From Corynespora cassiicola (taxonomy: Eukaryota; Ascomycota; Dothideomycetes; Pleosporales; Corynesporascaceae), in contig JAEUWY010000012.1 in the NCBI GenBank assembly GCA_022059125.1, positions 1,612,001-1,676,000 of the forward strand: 64,000 nt of DNA. The letters are read 5' to 3'. Below are positions 19,095-31,325 of the stretch, piece after piece (the first letter of the stretch is position 1; every line of letters begins with the position of its first letter). The position numbers and the translations under genes were made by a program. The notes under the pieces are model-generated. The model made no database searches and was not told the origin of the DNA. It saw only the letters and a program-made list of their open reading frames with translations.

Positions 19095-22031
19095 CCTCAG
19101 AGTCTATACTGGTCCAGCAGCAGCGGGCTTCGCGACGAGTTCTCCCATTGATATTCAGACGAAGGACATGGCCTCCGAGACGGCTTCGATGGCGACGACG
19201 ATGGGTTAGCGACGAGGCACAGGTTGAGCTTGAGGCTTGTTTGGCGCTTGGCGAGTCTTGGTGGAAGGAGGAGGCAGGCGCGACTTGTGCGACTTGTGCG
19301 ACACTCTGGAACGGCAGGTGCCACATGCTAGCCATCGGGGCGCGGCAGGAGCAAAGCCGGCCGCCCAAAGGGGGAAGGCGGCGCCCGTGCCGGGGCTGAG
19401 AAACACCATCGAGGGCCCGCGAGAGCCACCAAAACATCGGGACCCCTCCCAGCCCACGCCTTGGGCCGAATGCCTCTTGTCGCACGTGGCCTGCCCGAGC
19501 CCACCCCTCATGAAGACGAGACGGACGCCAGCCGCAGTCCTTGAAGGCACCACGACATGAAGCCCGCCAGCCTGCGCAAGAGGACTGTGCTGCCACTGCG
19601 CTCCAGCCTGCCGGTTCTCTTGCGCTCGAGCGGGTGCTTACGCGAGACGTGCCGGTGGAGTCGCACCCCAGGCCCTCCCAGCTCCACCTCCACCTCCTCA
19701 GCCGCGAGAGCGCGCGAAAGGGGGGGGTGAGGGGGAGGGGAAACGGGGCCACTCTCTCTTGTTGGGCATCCGATGCCTCTGCACTACACCCTACTCCCTT
19801 CCTCCCCTTCACCGTCGAGTGCCTGCGCAAGCGACTCGATCTGTGTGCGGCCTCCTGTCGGGCCTCGTGCGTCGCCTTCGCGTCACGGCCCCTTGGTCGG
19901 GCAAATTCACAAACGGGCGCTCTAGGAGACGTCGCAGGCGCACAAGGCCGCTGCGAGGTGCGTGTCCGCCGTGTCCACCGTGTCCACGGCCATTTTTTCT
20001 GGCGGCGTGTGGAACCACCTCGTTGGATGATTGTCGTCTGTCACTGAGCTTAGCTTGCCGATTCTTCCTTTGCGCGGATCATAACTCGCGCACGCTCACG
20101 CCGTTGCCCACCGCTTACCGGCAAGCAGGTTTGGCCTCCGCATGGCCTTTGTCCGGCACAATCTGGACCTCGATAGGGCTCAACTCTGCCCTCTTTCCAC
20201 GTCATACCAAGCGCGGTAAGAGCTGGACTTCGTGGCGAGCAACGCCTTGAGCGACTCATGTGCAGAGCTTGAAATTAAGCTTCTTTGCGGCGGACCGTCC
20301 CCGATCCGCAAACGCATCCCTCAGTGAGCGCCCACTGAACTCCGCTCTCCATCAACCTGGTAGTTGCCAGGCCAGAAAACCGGATCTGTAACCGCCCTCC
20401 TTCACGGTAGCCTTCATGCCCGTGGCCCCAGCATGATTTGCAACCAAACAGGGCTGCTTGGGCTGTGTCCATTTCTATCCCGGGCAATTAAGCCGACGAA
20501 TCCTTCTAGATGCCTTCTTCCTCGTGTAGGGCCATCATCACAGATGTGATACATCGACAGAGGCATCTGACATCGGATGGGCACACTCCGATGATTGTCT
20601 TATCGGTGCCCTAGGCAGTAGTCTTGCTTCTTGCGAGCTGATGAAAGGATTCACTGCTAGGCCTTGGGATACCATCTGCTCACCCTGATCTAGCATCCTC
20701 ATTTTGGACATAGCAGACGGCAATAGATTCGGTGAGTCCGCTCGCACGCCATTGAAGCTGCTCATCGAAAATCAAACCCATCTTTCCCCGCTGCACTGGC
20801 CAGAAGCCTATCGACTCGAGGAACCGCTCAGAATGCTATGCACAGTGGACTGACGTGGTCAGCTAGCGATGAGCCAACAGGTTTTCGTGGGGCCGATGCG
20901 CGTCACTTGTTCATGGTCTTCTCCAAGACAATTGCCGTTCTTCCGAGTAGTTGGGTCAGGTTCAGGTTTTGCAGCTTCGACCATCCTCCGACCAACCAAT
21001 TCGTCTTCATGGATCTCGGCGTGGATCCAGAAGCTATTCAGTGCAGAAGGGGACACATGGCTAGGGTTTATCCAGCATGTGGGTCTGAGATCAGCACAGG
21101 GAGAGTGCAAACCGATCACACATGTGTCCCTTAGATCTGCTTTGCACCGCTTGGTCGGACCAAACAATGACCGCCACTCAAAACACACAGCATTCATGCG
21201 ACAGGCGATAGTTTTCTACCTTGAGTGATCGGCATATTTCAATGACGTTTTCCCAGGAATATGTCACCGTGGACGTGCCGACCTTACCTCATAGCCATCA
21301 ATATTAGAAACATTCTCGAACGCCAACTGCCTTCGCCACATGTCGGAGGATTGAAGCAAAAATCAGGTAAAGTGGCTCAATACTGAGACCTTGGAAGATA
21401 AGAAAAGACAACAATAAGTACTTTACATGTGTATACAGACTAATAGTAAATCTACCTTTGTGGTCCCATCGTTATGAGCATGATGCGCATGTTGCTTCCT
21501 CGCGTAATCCGGTGGAGCATTGGGGCACAGCGTTCACGATTTAGGATGTCGATGCCCGCTGTTGGTTTTTTTGGACGGAAAGATCGCAAAAAGAAAAACT
21601 CCTTCTCATACACGCAATGGATAGCAAATAGAAAGAGTGTAAAATATATCGACGTACATCTATTTGTGGAACAAGATGGATTTTTCCAGCCTAGGTCGAG
21701 CAAATGAGGCTCAGTAATGGGTGACACGGCTGGACACGAGCGCTAGTGCCGGACTTGCAAGGAAGAGAGGCTTGGCAAGGCCCGTCGCTCCTGAGACGAC
21801 ATTCACCTCCCTGACAACCAGCAACCACCCAGCCTGGCCCACCCCCACATCCTGTCTCTCGCTGCTGTTTACCACCTTCACTTTCCCCGTCTTCGCTCGC
21901 TCGCTGCGTCGCAACAGCTCCGGTACCCATCACGAACCTCGCGCTCCTCGGCCTCCGCTGGGTGAGCCTCCCCTGTTGTTTGCACCCGCGTCGCACGTCT
22001 CCCCACACGGCCCACAGCCTCCGCAACCACA
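19095..22031. other. 2.9 kb divergent intergenic region between palH and CHS7
   Basis: This stretch carries the promoters of two genes transcribed away from each other. The CHS7 side (about 21800-22031) is pyrimidine-rich, as in many highly expressed fungal promoters, and ends CCGCAACCACA before the ATG. The palH side is GC-rich with short direct repeats (GACTTGTGC twice at about 19281-19300; CCGTGTCCAC twice at about 19970-19988). Frames up to 280 codons occur on the minus strand next to palH but have low-complexity composition and no recognisable motif. No gene is called. Confidence 0.5.
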
Positions 22032-23139
22032 ATGGGCTTCGGTGACTTCACGACGATATGCGACAAGGCGCCGATTCCTCTATGCGCCTTGGTCGGTCAC
22101 CAGGACATCAGCGGCGGCGCCGGCATCCAGGCGTCGTGCTATTCGCGCACAATTGAGCTTGCGAATACCCTCATCTTCCAGGCCGCCAACGACTTCGCAC
22201 ACATTGGAGCACTGATCATGACTGTGGTCATGATTATTCATGTGCGCTCCAAGTTTACCGCTGTCGGTACGTGGCATCATAGTCGCCAACAGCGAGCAGA
22301 AGCTAGGCTAACACATGACAGGCCGCAAGGAAATCACGTCGTTCTTCTACATCTACCTTCTTTTGACCATTGTCTCGCTCATACTCGATGCTGGCGTTGC
22401 AGCACCCGGATCTGCGCCATACCCGTACTTTGCTGCAGCCCAGAACGGTCTCACGTCCGCCTTGTGCACCTCGCTTTTGATCAACGGCTTCGTCGGCTTC
22501 CAACTTTACGAGGACGGTACACCGCTGTCTGTCTGGCTCTTGCGACTATGCTCCCTCGGCATGTTCATCGCCAGCGGCGCTGTTTCCCTCCTCACCTTCA
22601 AGGGGTGGGCTGGCTTGAGCCCTGAGAATCCTGTCGGCATCTTCGTTGTGCTGTACATTGTGAACGCAATCTGCCTTTTCATCTATACGTGCAGTCAGTT
22701 CCTTCTTGTTCTGGGCACGCTGGAGGATCGCTGGCCCCTGGGCGACATCGCTTTCGGTGTTTTCTTTTTTGTCATCGGCCAGGTCATTCTGTATGTCTTC
22801 AGCGACACCATCTGCGACAACGTCAACCACTATCTTGACGGACTTTTCTTTGCCACCATCTGTAATCTCCTCGCCGTCATGATGGTTTACAAGGTAAGAT
22901 TTCCCTCCAATCTCAATTTGATTCTTCTCGCTAACGCAGCCAAAAAATAGTACTGGGATTCCATCACGCGCGAGGACCTTGAATTTTCGGTCGGTGTCAA
23001 GGCCCACAACTGGGAAGTCAAGGAACTCTTACCCGAGGAGGAGAAGCGTGGCACCATGTACAACGCTTCCGAATATGCCGATTCTCTCTACCAGCAGCCG
23101 TACACGCGCGCCTCGCACTACTCGGCCGTGGGCCACTGA
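22032..23139 (+). CDS. CHS7: chitin synthase export chaperone Chs7
   Basis: ER membrane chaperone required for folding and ER exit of chitin synthases (Chs3 in yeast). Exons 22032-22266, 22322-22893 and 22951-23139 give 331 residues, the usual size. It begins with the family signature MGFGDFTTICDKAPIPLCAL. Seven hydrophobic segments lie between about residues 45 and 270 (for example ANDFAHIGALIMTVVMIIHV, FFYIYLLLTIVSLILDAGVA, GVFFFVIGQVILYVF). The conserved tail reads YWDSITREDLEFSVG ... KELLPEEEKRGTMY. Both introns are about 55 nt with GTACGT and GTAAGA donors. The ATG sits in a strong context (CCACAATGG). Confidence 0.96.
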
Positions 23140-24012
23140 TCCCTCGGTCTTGCACACATCGAGTTTTTTTGTCTTTTTTTCGGAAATACCACTTTTGTTG
23201 TGCTAAGTGTTTTGCATGGCACGGAGTCTGGGGTTCGGCGCATGGCCGTGGCACTTGTAATGGCGGTGGAAATGTCTCTGTTGTATTCTTGAGCTCAACA
23301 TTGAGCAGAGGAAGGATTTTAGGTTTGTCATCTTGATGCAGACGGCAATGAGAAGGATAGGTCACGAATCATTAGGTTATATAGTAGTAATAGTCAAATG
23401 AAAAAGGATCATTGACATAAGTGGAGCCCGCCTTGAGCTCATTCTGCTGTGTGGATACAGCTACTGGGCATTGTATGCATCTCATTATGTAAATGCTGAA
23501 ATACATTTCGGCCGCAGTCCTTTCAGATGCGAACTTCGGCGTATACCACTGCTACTGCCGACTTTGCGGTCCGCGCCCAACACGTCCGACGGCATCGATT
23601 CGCTCCCAAGAAAGTCCGAATCTCTACGCGCAGCACTAAAAACCGTGAAAAGTCCTGGAAAGGCGATCTCCGGTATCTGTCCACGGCTGTCAAAAAAAGA
23701 ATCGGGGCAGCAAAGCAAATTGCAGCATACCGATTGGCCAGCTTGTAGGGTAGAAGTCGCGGGTCGCCCGAAGCATCCCGCATCCCCGCATCCCACATCA
23801 CCGCCCCCGGGCTCGTCACTCGGTAAGCCTCAAGGTAGATGTACCTCACAAGAAACTATATAACCCAATTGAATTTTTCCTTTTTCAGATTCTGTACTCC
23901 GCGGATTGACATTCTTTGCTTCTCCTACTAGTCTGGATCGTGTTGCTCGCTGAACATACCCCACTTTCACATCTCATTGGATTTCCGCCCTCAGTCCTTG
24001 CACCCAACCACC
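23140..24012. other. intergenic: CHS7 3' flank and monooxygenase promoter
   Basis: About 870 nt without a supported gene. A TATATAA box at 23857-23863 lies 156 nt upstream of the monooxygenase start codon, followed by a T-rich stretch (23873-23888), which is a normal fungal promoter layout. Confidence 0.5.
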
Positions 24013-26067
24013 ATGGAGAAGAAGGTCGATGTCCTGATATGCGGCTCCGGATCTGCCGGAATCTTCGCCGGCACCTGGCTCGCACGGTACGGGATCCCCT
24101 GCACGATCCTCGAGCGGCGGCCGGGTCCCATGGAAATCGGCCAGGCGGATGGTGTGCAATGCCGCACCGTGGAGATCTACGAGTCCTTTGGCCTGTCTGA
24201 GGATTTGTTGCGCGAAGCCTATCATATCCTCGAGGTGTGCTTTTGGGGCGAGGATGGGAGTGGGACAGGCATTGAGAGGAAGAGTAGGGCACCGGATATG
24301 GTGACCGGGTTGAGTCATATGCCGCATGTCATTCTCAACCAGGCGAAGATGAACGGGCTTATGTTGGGTGAGATGGAGAGGTGTAGTGGGGGGAAGCAGG
24401 GAGTTGAGTATGGGGTTGTGGTAAAGGGATTGGAGGTTGATGAGGCGACTATGGGAGATCCTGAGGCGCATTGTTGTAGGGTGACGGTGGAGAAGGATGG
24501 GAAAGAGGAAGTTTACTTGGCGAAGTATGTGTTGGTAAGTACAACCCTCTCTCTCAAAGAATCCATAGAAAATTTCCACAGTCAAAAACTTAGGAAATAT
24601 GGAGCGTTCTTGAAAGCAATAGGCTGACATCACTAGGGCTGTGACGGTGCCCACAGCACTGTTCGCCATTCCCTGGGGTTCCCAATGCTTGGCGACACGA
24701 CTGATACCGTCTGGGGTGTAATGGATATCTACCCAAAAACTACATTCCCGGATATCAGAAGAAAGTGCACAATCCATTCCCCGTCGGGTAACATCCTCAT
24801 CATCCCCCGCGAGGGTGGTTCTCTAGTCCGCTTTTACATCCAACTTCCACCCGGCTCCAAACCAAAAGATGTTACTCTTGCTGATCTTCAAGCAACAGCG
24901 AAGAAGATTTTCGCACCATACCAAATGGACTTTGCTGACACCTTCTGGTGGAGCGCATATTCAATCGGTCAGCGCCTCGCGGGAGCCTTCCACAAGGGAT
25001 ACCGTGTCTTCCTCACCGGAGATGCATGCCATACCCACAGCCCAAAGGCAGGACAAGGAATGAACGTCTCTCTACAAGATGGCTACAACATCGGTTGGAA
25101 GCTCGCACAAGTACTATCTGGCATTTCGCCCCCATCCCTGCTCCGCACTTATGTCCTCGAGCGAAGCAAGACGGCGGCTGATCTCATTGCTTTCGACCGC
25201 GAGTTCGCACGCATGTTTAGCGAGAGGGAAGAGAGCCCTGGAAAATTTGCGGAGTATTTCACCAAGAGCGGACGCTATACTGCTGGCTTTACGGCCAAGT
25301 ACGATGACTCTGAGATCATAGACCTTTCTGGAAGCACGCAGGAGCTGGCGAAACACGTTACCGTAGGAATGAGGTTTCCAAGCGCACAAGTCATTAGATA
25401 TTGTGACTGCAAGGCCATGCAGTTGCAGAGGACGTTGCAGAGCAATGGCAGGTGGAGAGTTATGGTCTTTGGCGGTGACATTAACCGAAGAGAGAGTAGC
25501 AGCAAGTTGGAGAAGGTAAGCACACAAGACTCGGCCATCTATTATGACGTGCTAACTTGCAAACAGCTTGCTCACACTCTTGAGCCCTTGGCTAATAAAG
25601 TGACACCCGAAGGAAAAGATATCGATAGTTTGATTGAACCCATTCTGGTACTCAGTAGCAAGTTCCAGCAGGTCGAGCAGGAGCAGATACCCAGCTTCTT
25701 CTGGCCTGTGACTGGGCAATGGAGAATCCGAGGTAAGAATATCTTTTGCACACTCGAATTTCTTGTGCTAATTTAATGATGAAGATCTTCACAAGACATA
25801 TATCGATGATGAGCACTACAACTCTGGACATGGATACGCATACAAGAAATACGGCGTCGATCCGACGGTGGGTGCTGTGGTTATTGTCAGGCCAGATCAA
25901 TGTAAGCATTCGCCGCTACTGGAAGGAATCATATGCGCAAATGCTAACACAGAGAAGATGTTTCCAAAGTCACGACACTGGATGATTTCGAAGGTATTGA
26001 GAGCTTCTTTGAAGGCTGCTTTTTGGGCAAAGGAACAGAACCTGGGAATGCAAATGCAAAACTATGA
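24013..26067 (+). CDS. FAD-dependent monooxygenase, phenol 2-monooxygenase family
   Basis: Flavoprotein aromatic hydroxylase that would insert one oxygen into a phenolic ring using NADPH and O2. Exons 24013-24534, 24637-25515, 25567-25732, 25785-25901 and 25958-26067 give 597 residues. The GxGxxG FAD fold is at 11-16 (ICGSGSAGIFAGTWLA), the second FAD motif GCDGAHSTVR at 175-184, and the GD motif at 302-303 (FLTGDACHTHSPKAGQGMN). Residues from about 420 form the thioredoxin-like C-terminal domain of phenol hydroxylases, ending YVSKVTTLDDFEGIESFF. I chose the ATG at 24013 for its strong context (CCACCATGG); an in-frame ATG at 23977 would add 12 residues. The substrate cannot be read from the sequence. 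Phenol catabolism and secondary-metabolite tailoring are both possible. Confidence 0.92.
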
Positions 26068-28248
26068 GTCACATACATGTGGTACGATCAAGGATAGATA
26101 AAAAATTCATGTACAACATTTCAGCCATATTTCTGGTTCTCCACCCTTGCATCACGAGGTTATCGTAAATAAGCGAACGCAGAAGTGAATGGATCGCCTG
26201 GGGCCTATAAAATCCTATTTGCTGCGGTATCTTTTCTATACTTGCATAAAATACGAAATGTGAAATATTAAAATCTTCGGATAAAAGCAGTAATTAGTAA
26301 CACCGTTTTTGTTGACGTGAAAAGTGGCAACAGAAGACTGATTTAGGAATTTGAGGCTCGATGTCAAAACTCACTGACAATCAGCTCATGGAGAAACCAT
26401 CTACTTGTGTCCTGATCAACGTCCTCGCCTGCTGTTTCTGGACTCAGTAGACATGCATATTTATAATCCCAATGATAGTGGTAACAGTGGCGATGATCAT
26501 CGCCTTTCAGTTTCTCTTCGTAGGGCAGGTACGCAGACGTCATACAAGACTTGTTGTTTTTAGCATCCCCTTTTTGCATCGAGCTTTAGCTCAACACAAT
26601 ACTAAGCCTTTTTTATGCACTGACTTTCAGATTCTTGTCATTGGAGAGGTTATTGAAGCCACAAGTCTGCCTCAACGCTTATGGGTGGCGGAAAGAGGGC
26701 CCTTTGTACCATGAAAACTTTATGTATCATTTTTAGGGCTGACGCGGGATTTTTACATAACACCATTCCATTTGCTTTGGTTCATCAAGCAAAATAATAG
26801 AGATTTATTTACTTGTATGCATTTCATACTGTTGTTTCTATAAGAGAAGAGACTCCAAATCTGTATAACGTTTGGGATCTTGTAAAGCTATTAGCACGTC
26901 AAACATTCTAGGCTTAGTTGCTTATGTTTTAGCGCTTTAAGCTCTTTTAGCCTTGCAAACTTGGACATATATGGATGCTAGGCAGGCTTTTTAGAGCTGA
27001 TTTCTTAAAAAGAGATCTTAGCCACAGATTATTCCCATTTCCAGGTTTGATTTTATTATTGCAGGGAGTGTGCGGTTGGAGTTGTCGATTTTTATAGTTT
27101 ATTATTTTTTCTTCTGGCACGTATCCTCTCTGTCGGGCGTTTTTCATGACTATATTGACCATGGATTGCCGTTTTGACTTATCTTTTTGTCACGCGAGAG
27201 GCGGCATGCATGGCCGCATTCCAATCTAATGAAACATTATTCTACTTTCAGAATTATTGAAACAATTTATATAAACGCTGTACATACACAAAAGAATTTT
27301 TCAATAAAAACTGAAGAAAGAGGCAACCAGAAAGAGCGAAATTCCGAAGCCCTCTAAAGCTAACTATGCATATGTTTCATCACTCGATTCATGAATTATC
27401 GCGGGAAACTAATACACCAACTGCAGCAGCTGTAAATAGAACAATAAAGAGCAATCCATTAAATTCTTATCATTCAAATTGAGATGGAGCCGGTACTGGG
27501 CTTAATGTACTATCGTCAGATCCTACATCATGATCAGACTTTATCAAGGAATGCTTGTTCTGTTATTGCGTCGGCGCTCGATTCTGAAGACGATTTTCGG
27601 TTATTAGTCCAATCGTATGGCAAATCATTTTGCGTTACATCTGATTTAATTGAAGGTTTCTGAATATTAATCATGTCTTATGCCCCCGTTGATTTTTGAT
27701 TCATCGCCCATGTACCTGCGTTTAGAACCTAGCAGAACGCTAATTTTATAACTAATCCATATCAGTCGTAATTTTTAATCCATATTTCCGCGACTTTTAG
27801 CAGGAAATACCTGCCTCCATAGAGATAAATAGTTCAACACTAAAAGCTAAAGCTAAACACCAGAGAGCGGCAATCCAGGTTGTGAAAGACAGAGAGGATG
27901 ACTTGTAGTTCATGAGCAAGACACAACAGGGGCAGTAGAACAATGAGAGGACGTATCTCATGCTATATCCTACAGTACATACTTTCAAAACGTACAACTG
28001 TGGTAATATGTTTATAAAAGGAGGGGGGGAGCTATAGTCACTTGTTGTGCAAGACGAAGAGCAGTAGGTCATTATCAGTGTTTGGAAAGTCAATTGTCGG
28101 CAAGTTATGTAAGCCAGTATCATGATCTTTTGCTGTGCCTCTGATGCCTAATTTCAATCTTCATGTCCATTACTTATATTCGCTGGCCAGATGCACTGCT
28201 TATGTCTGCAAATTATTTCCGCTGTCATGCTCCACCTATCATGTCTCA
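26068..28248. other. 2.2 kb AT-rich gene-free block
   Basis: This stretch is clearly more AT-rich than the flanking genes, with many stop codons in all six frames and no frame above about 110 codons. I see no terminal inverted repeats, tandem array or recognisable transposase or polymerase motif. The composition fits a decayed, possibly RIP-mutated, repeat relic, but nothing in it can be assigned. Confidence 0.5.
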
Positions 28249-29763
28249 TTAAGCATCATGGGCATGGCTGTGATTATGCTCATGCCCCGAACCATCATCG
28301 CCCCATGGATGCCCTTGCCCCTCGCCTTCCCATGGATCTCCTTCCCAATTCATCCATGTTCCATGCGACTTTACATCTCTCTCGAGATCTCCCGTTCTTT
28401 TCACTTCAAAGCTTCCGTTCCCGGCTAAGACCTCCCAGTGCTTCCTTGCCCTTCCCGCCCAATACTTTGCTCTGTCCTCGACGCCAAAAGAGCTCCATGT
28501 ATACGCCAGAATCTCTTCATACATGGGCGTTTCGGTATGAAGATCTTCTTCGTCGAGCAGAGCAATGAGATTTGGAAGAAGGCCAATAAACTTCGGGATG
28601 TCGTCGGGCGCAGTGGGAAGAACAGCTTTGATGTCTGCTATTTTTTGGAGGCGCTCGTCGGAAGCGGACAAAGCTGTGGCGTTTGAACTGCAAAGGGAGC
28701 AAGTGCATTTGAACCCAAATGTTTGTTCGATTTTTTGACGCCGGACATCGTGAGGCTGGGTCGAAAAGCCATCTGTTGCGTTTAATCTATGTGTAAGCTA
28801 AAGGAGGTCGTGTCAAACACGTACAGTTGAACGTGAGCTCTTCTCCAGGCTCGATGTCCTTCAATGCGAAAACGTCCCATGTGAGAGTATAGTCATCGAA
28901 GCGATAGTATGCGCTGTAGTTATCATAAGCATGCGGCTTAAGATATTGCAAAACGCTAGAAATTATTACTTACTTGGGTCGACAGGCATGATTAACTCGC
29001 TGCAATAGATCAACATTTGTACCAAGCTCCCCCCTACGCAGAAACTTACTGCAGCTTCTGGCACAATGGCCAAATGAGAGGTGCCGTCCCAGACTTTTAC
29101 ACCCGCGGCATTGGTTTGAATGATATCATCAATTTCAAATCCACCCCTGTTCTTCGCCAGGCCCAGCAACATGGATCTCGTCTTCTCAGGTAGCTGATCG
29201 ACTGCCGTCTGCAGAAGCAAATGTCGTCTTTGCTTGGATGGAGTGTTTAAGGCGTCCTTTGAAACGATCAAAGCTGGCGATTTCCATATTATGATGTCGC
29301 CAGCGGCTATCTCAGTCTTCGCAAACAGCCCTAGGCCCTTGCCTTCTGAATCACGTATATCATAAAGCTCAGGTCCTTCCAGCTCTTCAAAATACGATGT
29401 ATACTGCTCGTCATTCAACTCCGCTGCGGTTTCTGGGGTTGTGACCAAACTAATTCCGCGTCCATTGTTGAACACGCTGTTTGTGTAGACGCAAAAGTCT
29501 TGATGCTTGCCAAGGCCTGCGCCTTCGCTGTTTGGAAGTACTGCGTGGACGCACACCGGGTGATGGGTCCAAGGGAAAGTATTATAAGTTGCTCCATCTT
29601 GCATCACAGGACATGCCGTTCTCGGGGGGTTGATTAATGGGTCTTGAATTGCTGGACTGACTGCGATGTCGAAGAGCGCAGCGGCTAGTTGGGAGTGGAG
29701 AAAGAGGGTCAGCAAAAAAGGGGGCGTGTGCCGCCACGATGAGAACCACGACGGAGACGACAT
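28249..29763 (-). CDS. SET-domain protein with N-terminal signal sequence and His-rich tail
   Basis: Putative protein-lysine methyltransferase. Exons in coding order: 29050-29763, 28974-28999, 28825-28913 and 28249-28772, giving 450 residues. Residues 1-30 are basic, then strongly hydrophobic (FLLTLFLHSQLAAALF), a predicted signal peptide or anchor. The SET domain starts at about residue 115 (YDIRDSEGKGLGLFAKTEI) and contains the cofactor/catalytic run RVNHACRPNAYYRFDD and the closing GEELTFNYG. A zinc-binding CTCSLC post-SET motif follows at about residues 300-305. A helical region and a His/Asp/Gly-rich tail (GHEHNHSHAHDA) end the protein. The 26-nt second exon encodes the NHxC motif. The start is the first ATG of the frame after an upstream GTG. 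Related fungal proteins are often annotated 'SET domain-containing protein 5'. Confidence 0.88.
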
Positions 29764-30248
29764 GATTAGGGCCGCAAGGAATCTCACAAGGCGGCTTCAC
29801 GAATTGGAGCCCGGTCGGGTTTTGAAGATGAGAAAAACTTCCATTTGCACGAAAGACACGTTTCCCGCTGTCCAGAGAACACGGGTTCCTGGCTGAAATA
29901 AGAGTCCCATTTTGTACGCTTGGCGACCGGCAATATAGGCTACTCCCATGAATGTATAGTGATAAGCGGCGAAGAGTGAGGGCGTTAGATTGCAAAAGAG
30001 CCGGCTGACGGTTGATGTGATCCACCCCTGCGTGGCGCTATACCAGAAGTGGGCGACGCGTTCTTAAACGCGAAAAATCACGACCTCGGCCTTTGTTCAC
30101 GGCAAAAGATAGCGTGAGATGATCTCTGACCGTAACTGTACTTTTGGGACTGCTAGTATCATTATTCGCACTTGACAACGGGAGGTAGACACCCGAAAGC
30201 TAAACAACGGATACATCCAAGACTCCAAACGCCTACACCAACAGGTCT
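29764..30248. other. intergenic: SET gene promoter and peroxidase 3' flank
   Basis: About 485 nt between two minus-strand genes. It should hold the leader and promoter of the SET-domain gene. No further coding sequence, repeat or RNA gene is visible. Confidence 0.45.
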
Positions 30249-31325
30249 TCAGTTTCGCGGTGCGAACATTGGCATCGCTTTCAGATCCCTCTTCACATTA
30301 GTAGACTTCGGTAGTGCATCCGTACAGTCGAACATGTTCTTCGTCCCGGCACTTCCGAAGAGGGCCATTCGTTCCATAGCGTCGGCAAATTTGCCGCTCC
30401 ACTTGCCTTGGTTTCCCACAAATCCTTTGAACTCCTTTCCGACGCGATCGAAGTTGGCCAGTTTGACGTCAGACGGGAACACAACGACGCCTTGGGGGGG
30501 CTTGTAGGTCTCGGCATAATACTTGACATCCCAAATGCCAGGGGTTGAGTCTTGTGGTCTGCCGACCTTGCCCGCACTCGTGTCAAAGTTGAATTGGTTC
30601 GACGTGGAGTGAGCGCCTGGTGAGTGTTAGCGTAGCTTACAGAGACGGGGAATTGGCATACCGAGAAGAGCAGCCAGATCGCGCTCGTCGAAGCCCTTGT
30701 CTCTAAAAAGCTTCCAGAGTTCGGCGGCAGGTGCATTAACATCGGGAAGAAGGCCGTCTGGCGCTGGAGTGGTAGAGTCGGTACGTCCGATGTATGTCTT
30801 TACACGCGGGCCTCCGGGGCATGTAACAACGGCATGATTACCAGCAAACACTATGGTGGTTAGTGTATAGAGCTCGACATTGTGAGTGAATACGCACCGA
30901 TCATGTCAGCAACGCCAACCTTGTGTTTTGCTGCAAGGCTCTTCAAGTCGGCACTGATTTTTTCAAGACCTTTGTTTTCGCCTCGTTGAAGCTCCCCCTG
31001 TGCGAGGATAAGGCTTCCATCACACCCCCCTTTTGCACCTTGTGCTCTGTTCCAAGCTGGAGACAATTAGTCTTTTTACATTAACTAGATCTTAGTACAC
31101 ACCTCCGCAATCATGGAAGATAAGTCGGATAGCTGCACGAGCATCTGAGTTGCACTCTCGCTTCGTGAGGAACTTGGCCGTAAGTTCCTTAGAGATAGTG
31201 TTCCAGACCGCTGGACATTTCCCCTTGCCACTATTTTTACGAGGTAACAACTGAGCCACGGATATTTCTGGGAAAGATAGGGCTGAAGCAGCTGTCGCTA
31301 GTATGAGGAGTTTGGCAAAATGCAT
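30249..31325 (-). CDS. secreted class II-type fungal haem peroxidase
   Basis: Extracellular haem peroxidase of the plant/fungal superfamily that uses H2O2 to oxidise organic substrates. Exons in coding order: 31103-31325, 30898-31056, 30662-30850 and 30249-30616, giving 312 residues. A signal peptide covers about residues 1-17 (MHFAKLLILATAASALS). The distal haem side is IRLIFHDCG with Arg67 and His71, and the proximal ligand is His193 in LLGAHSTSN. The GGCDGSLIL calcium and structural segment lies at 84-92, and several cysteines fit the usual disulphides. I see no clear manganese-binding or surface-tryptophan signature of true lignin-degrading peroxidases. The protein therefore looks like the ascomycete class II-like enzymes of unclear substrate. 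All introns are short and two donors read G|GTRYGT. Confidence 0.92.

Noticed and set aside
18985..19830. Long minus-strand frame overlapping the palH start and leader
   Set aside because: It overlaps the palH coding sequence in another frame, is rich in Arg, Ser, Cys and Trp, and resembles GC-rich non-coding sequence.
26068..28248. Intact transposable element or CRISPR-like array
   Set aside because: No terminal repeats, no transposase, reverse transcriptase or integrase motifs, and no regularly spaced repeats were visible; CRISPR arrays are not expected in a fungal nucleus.
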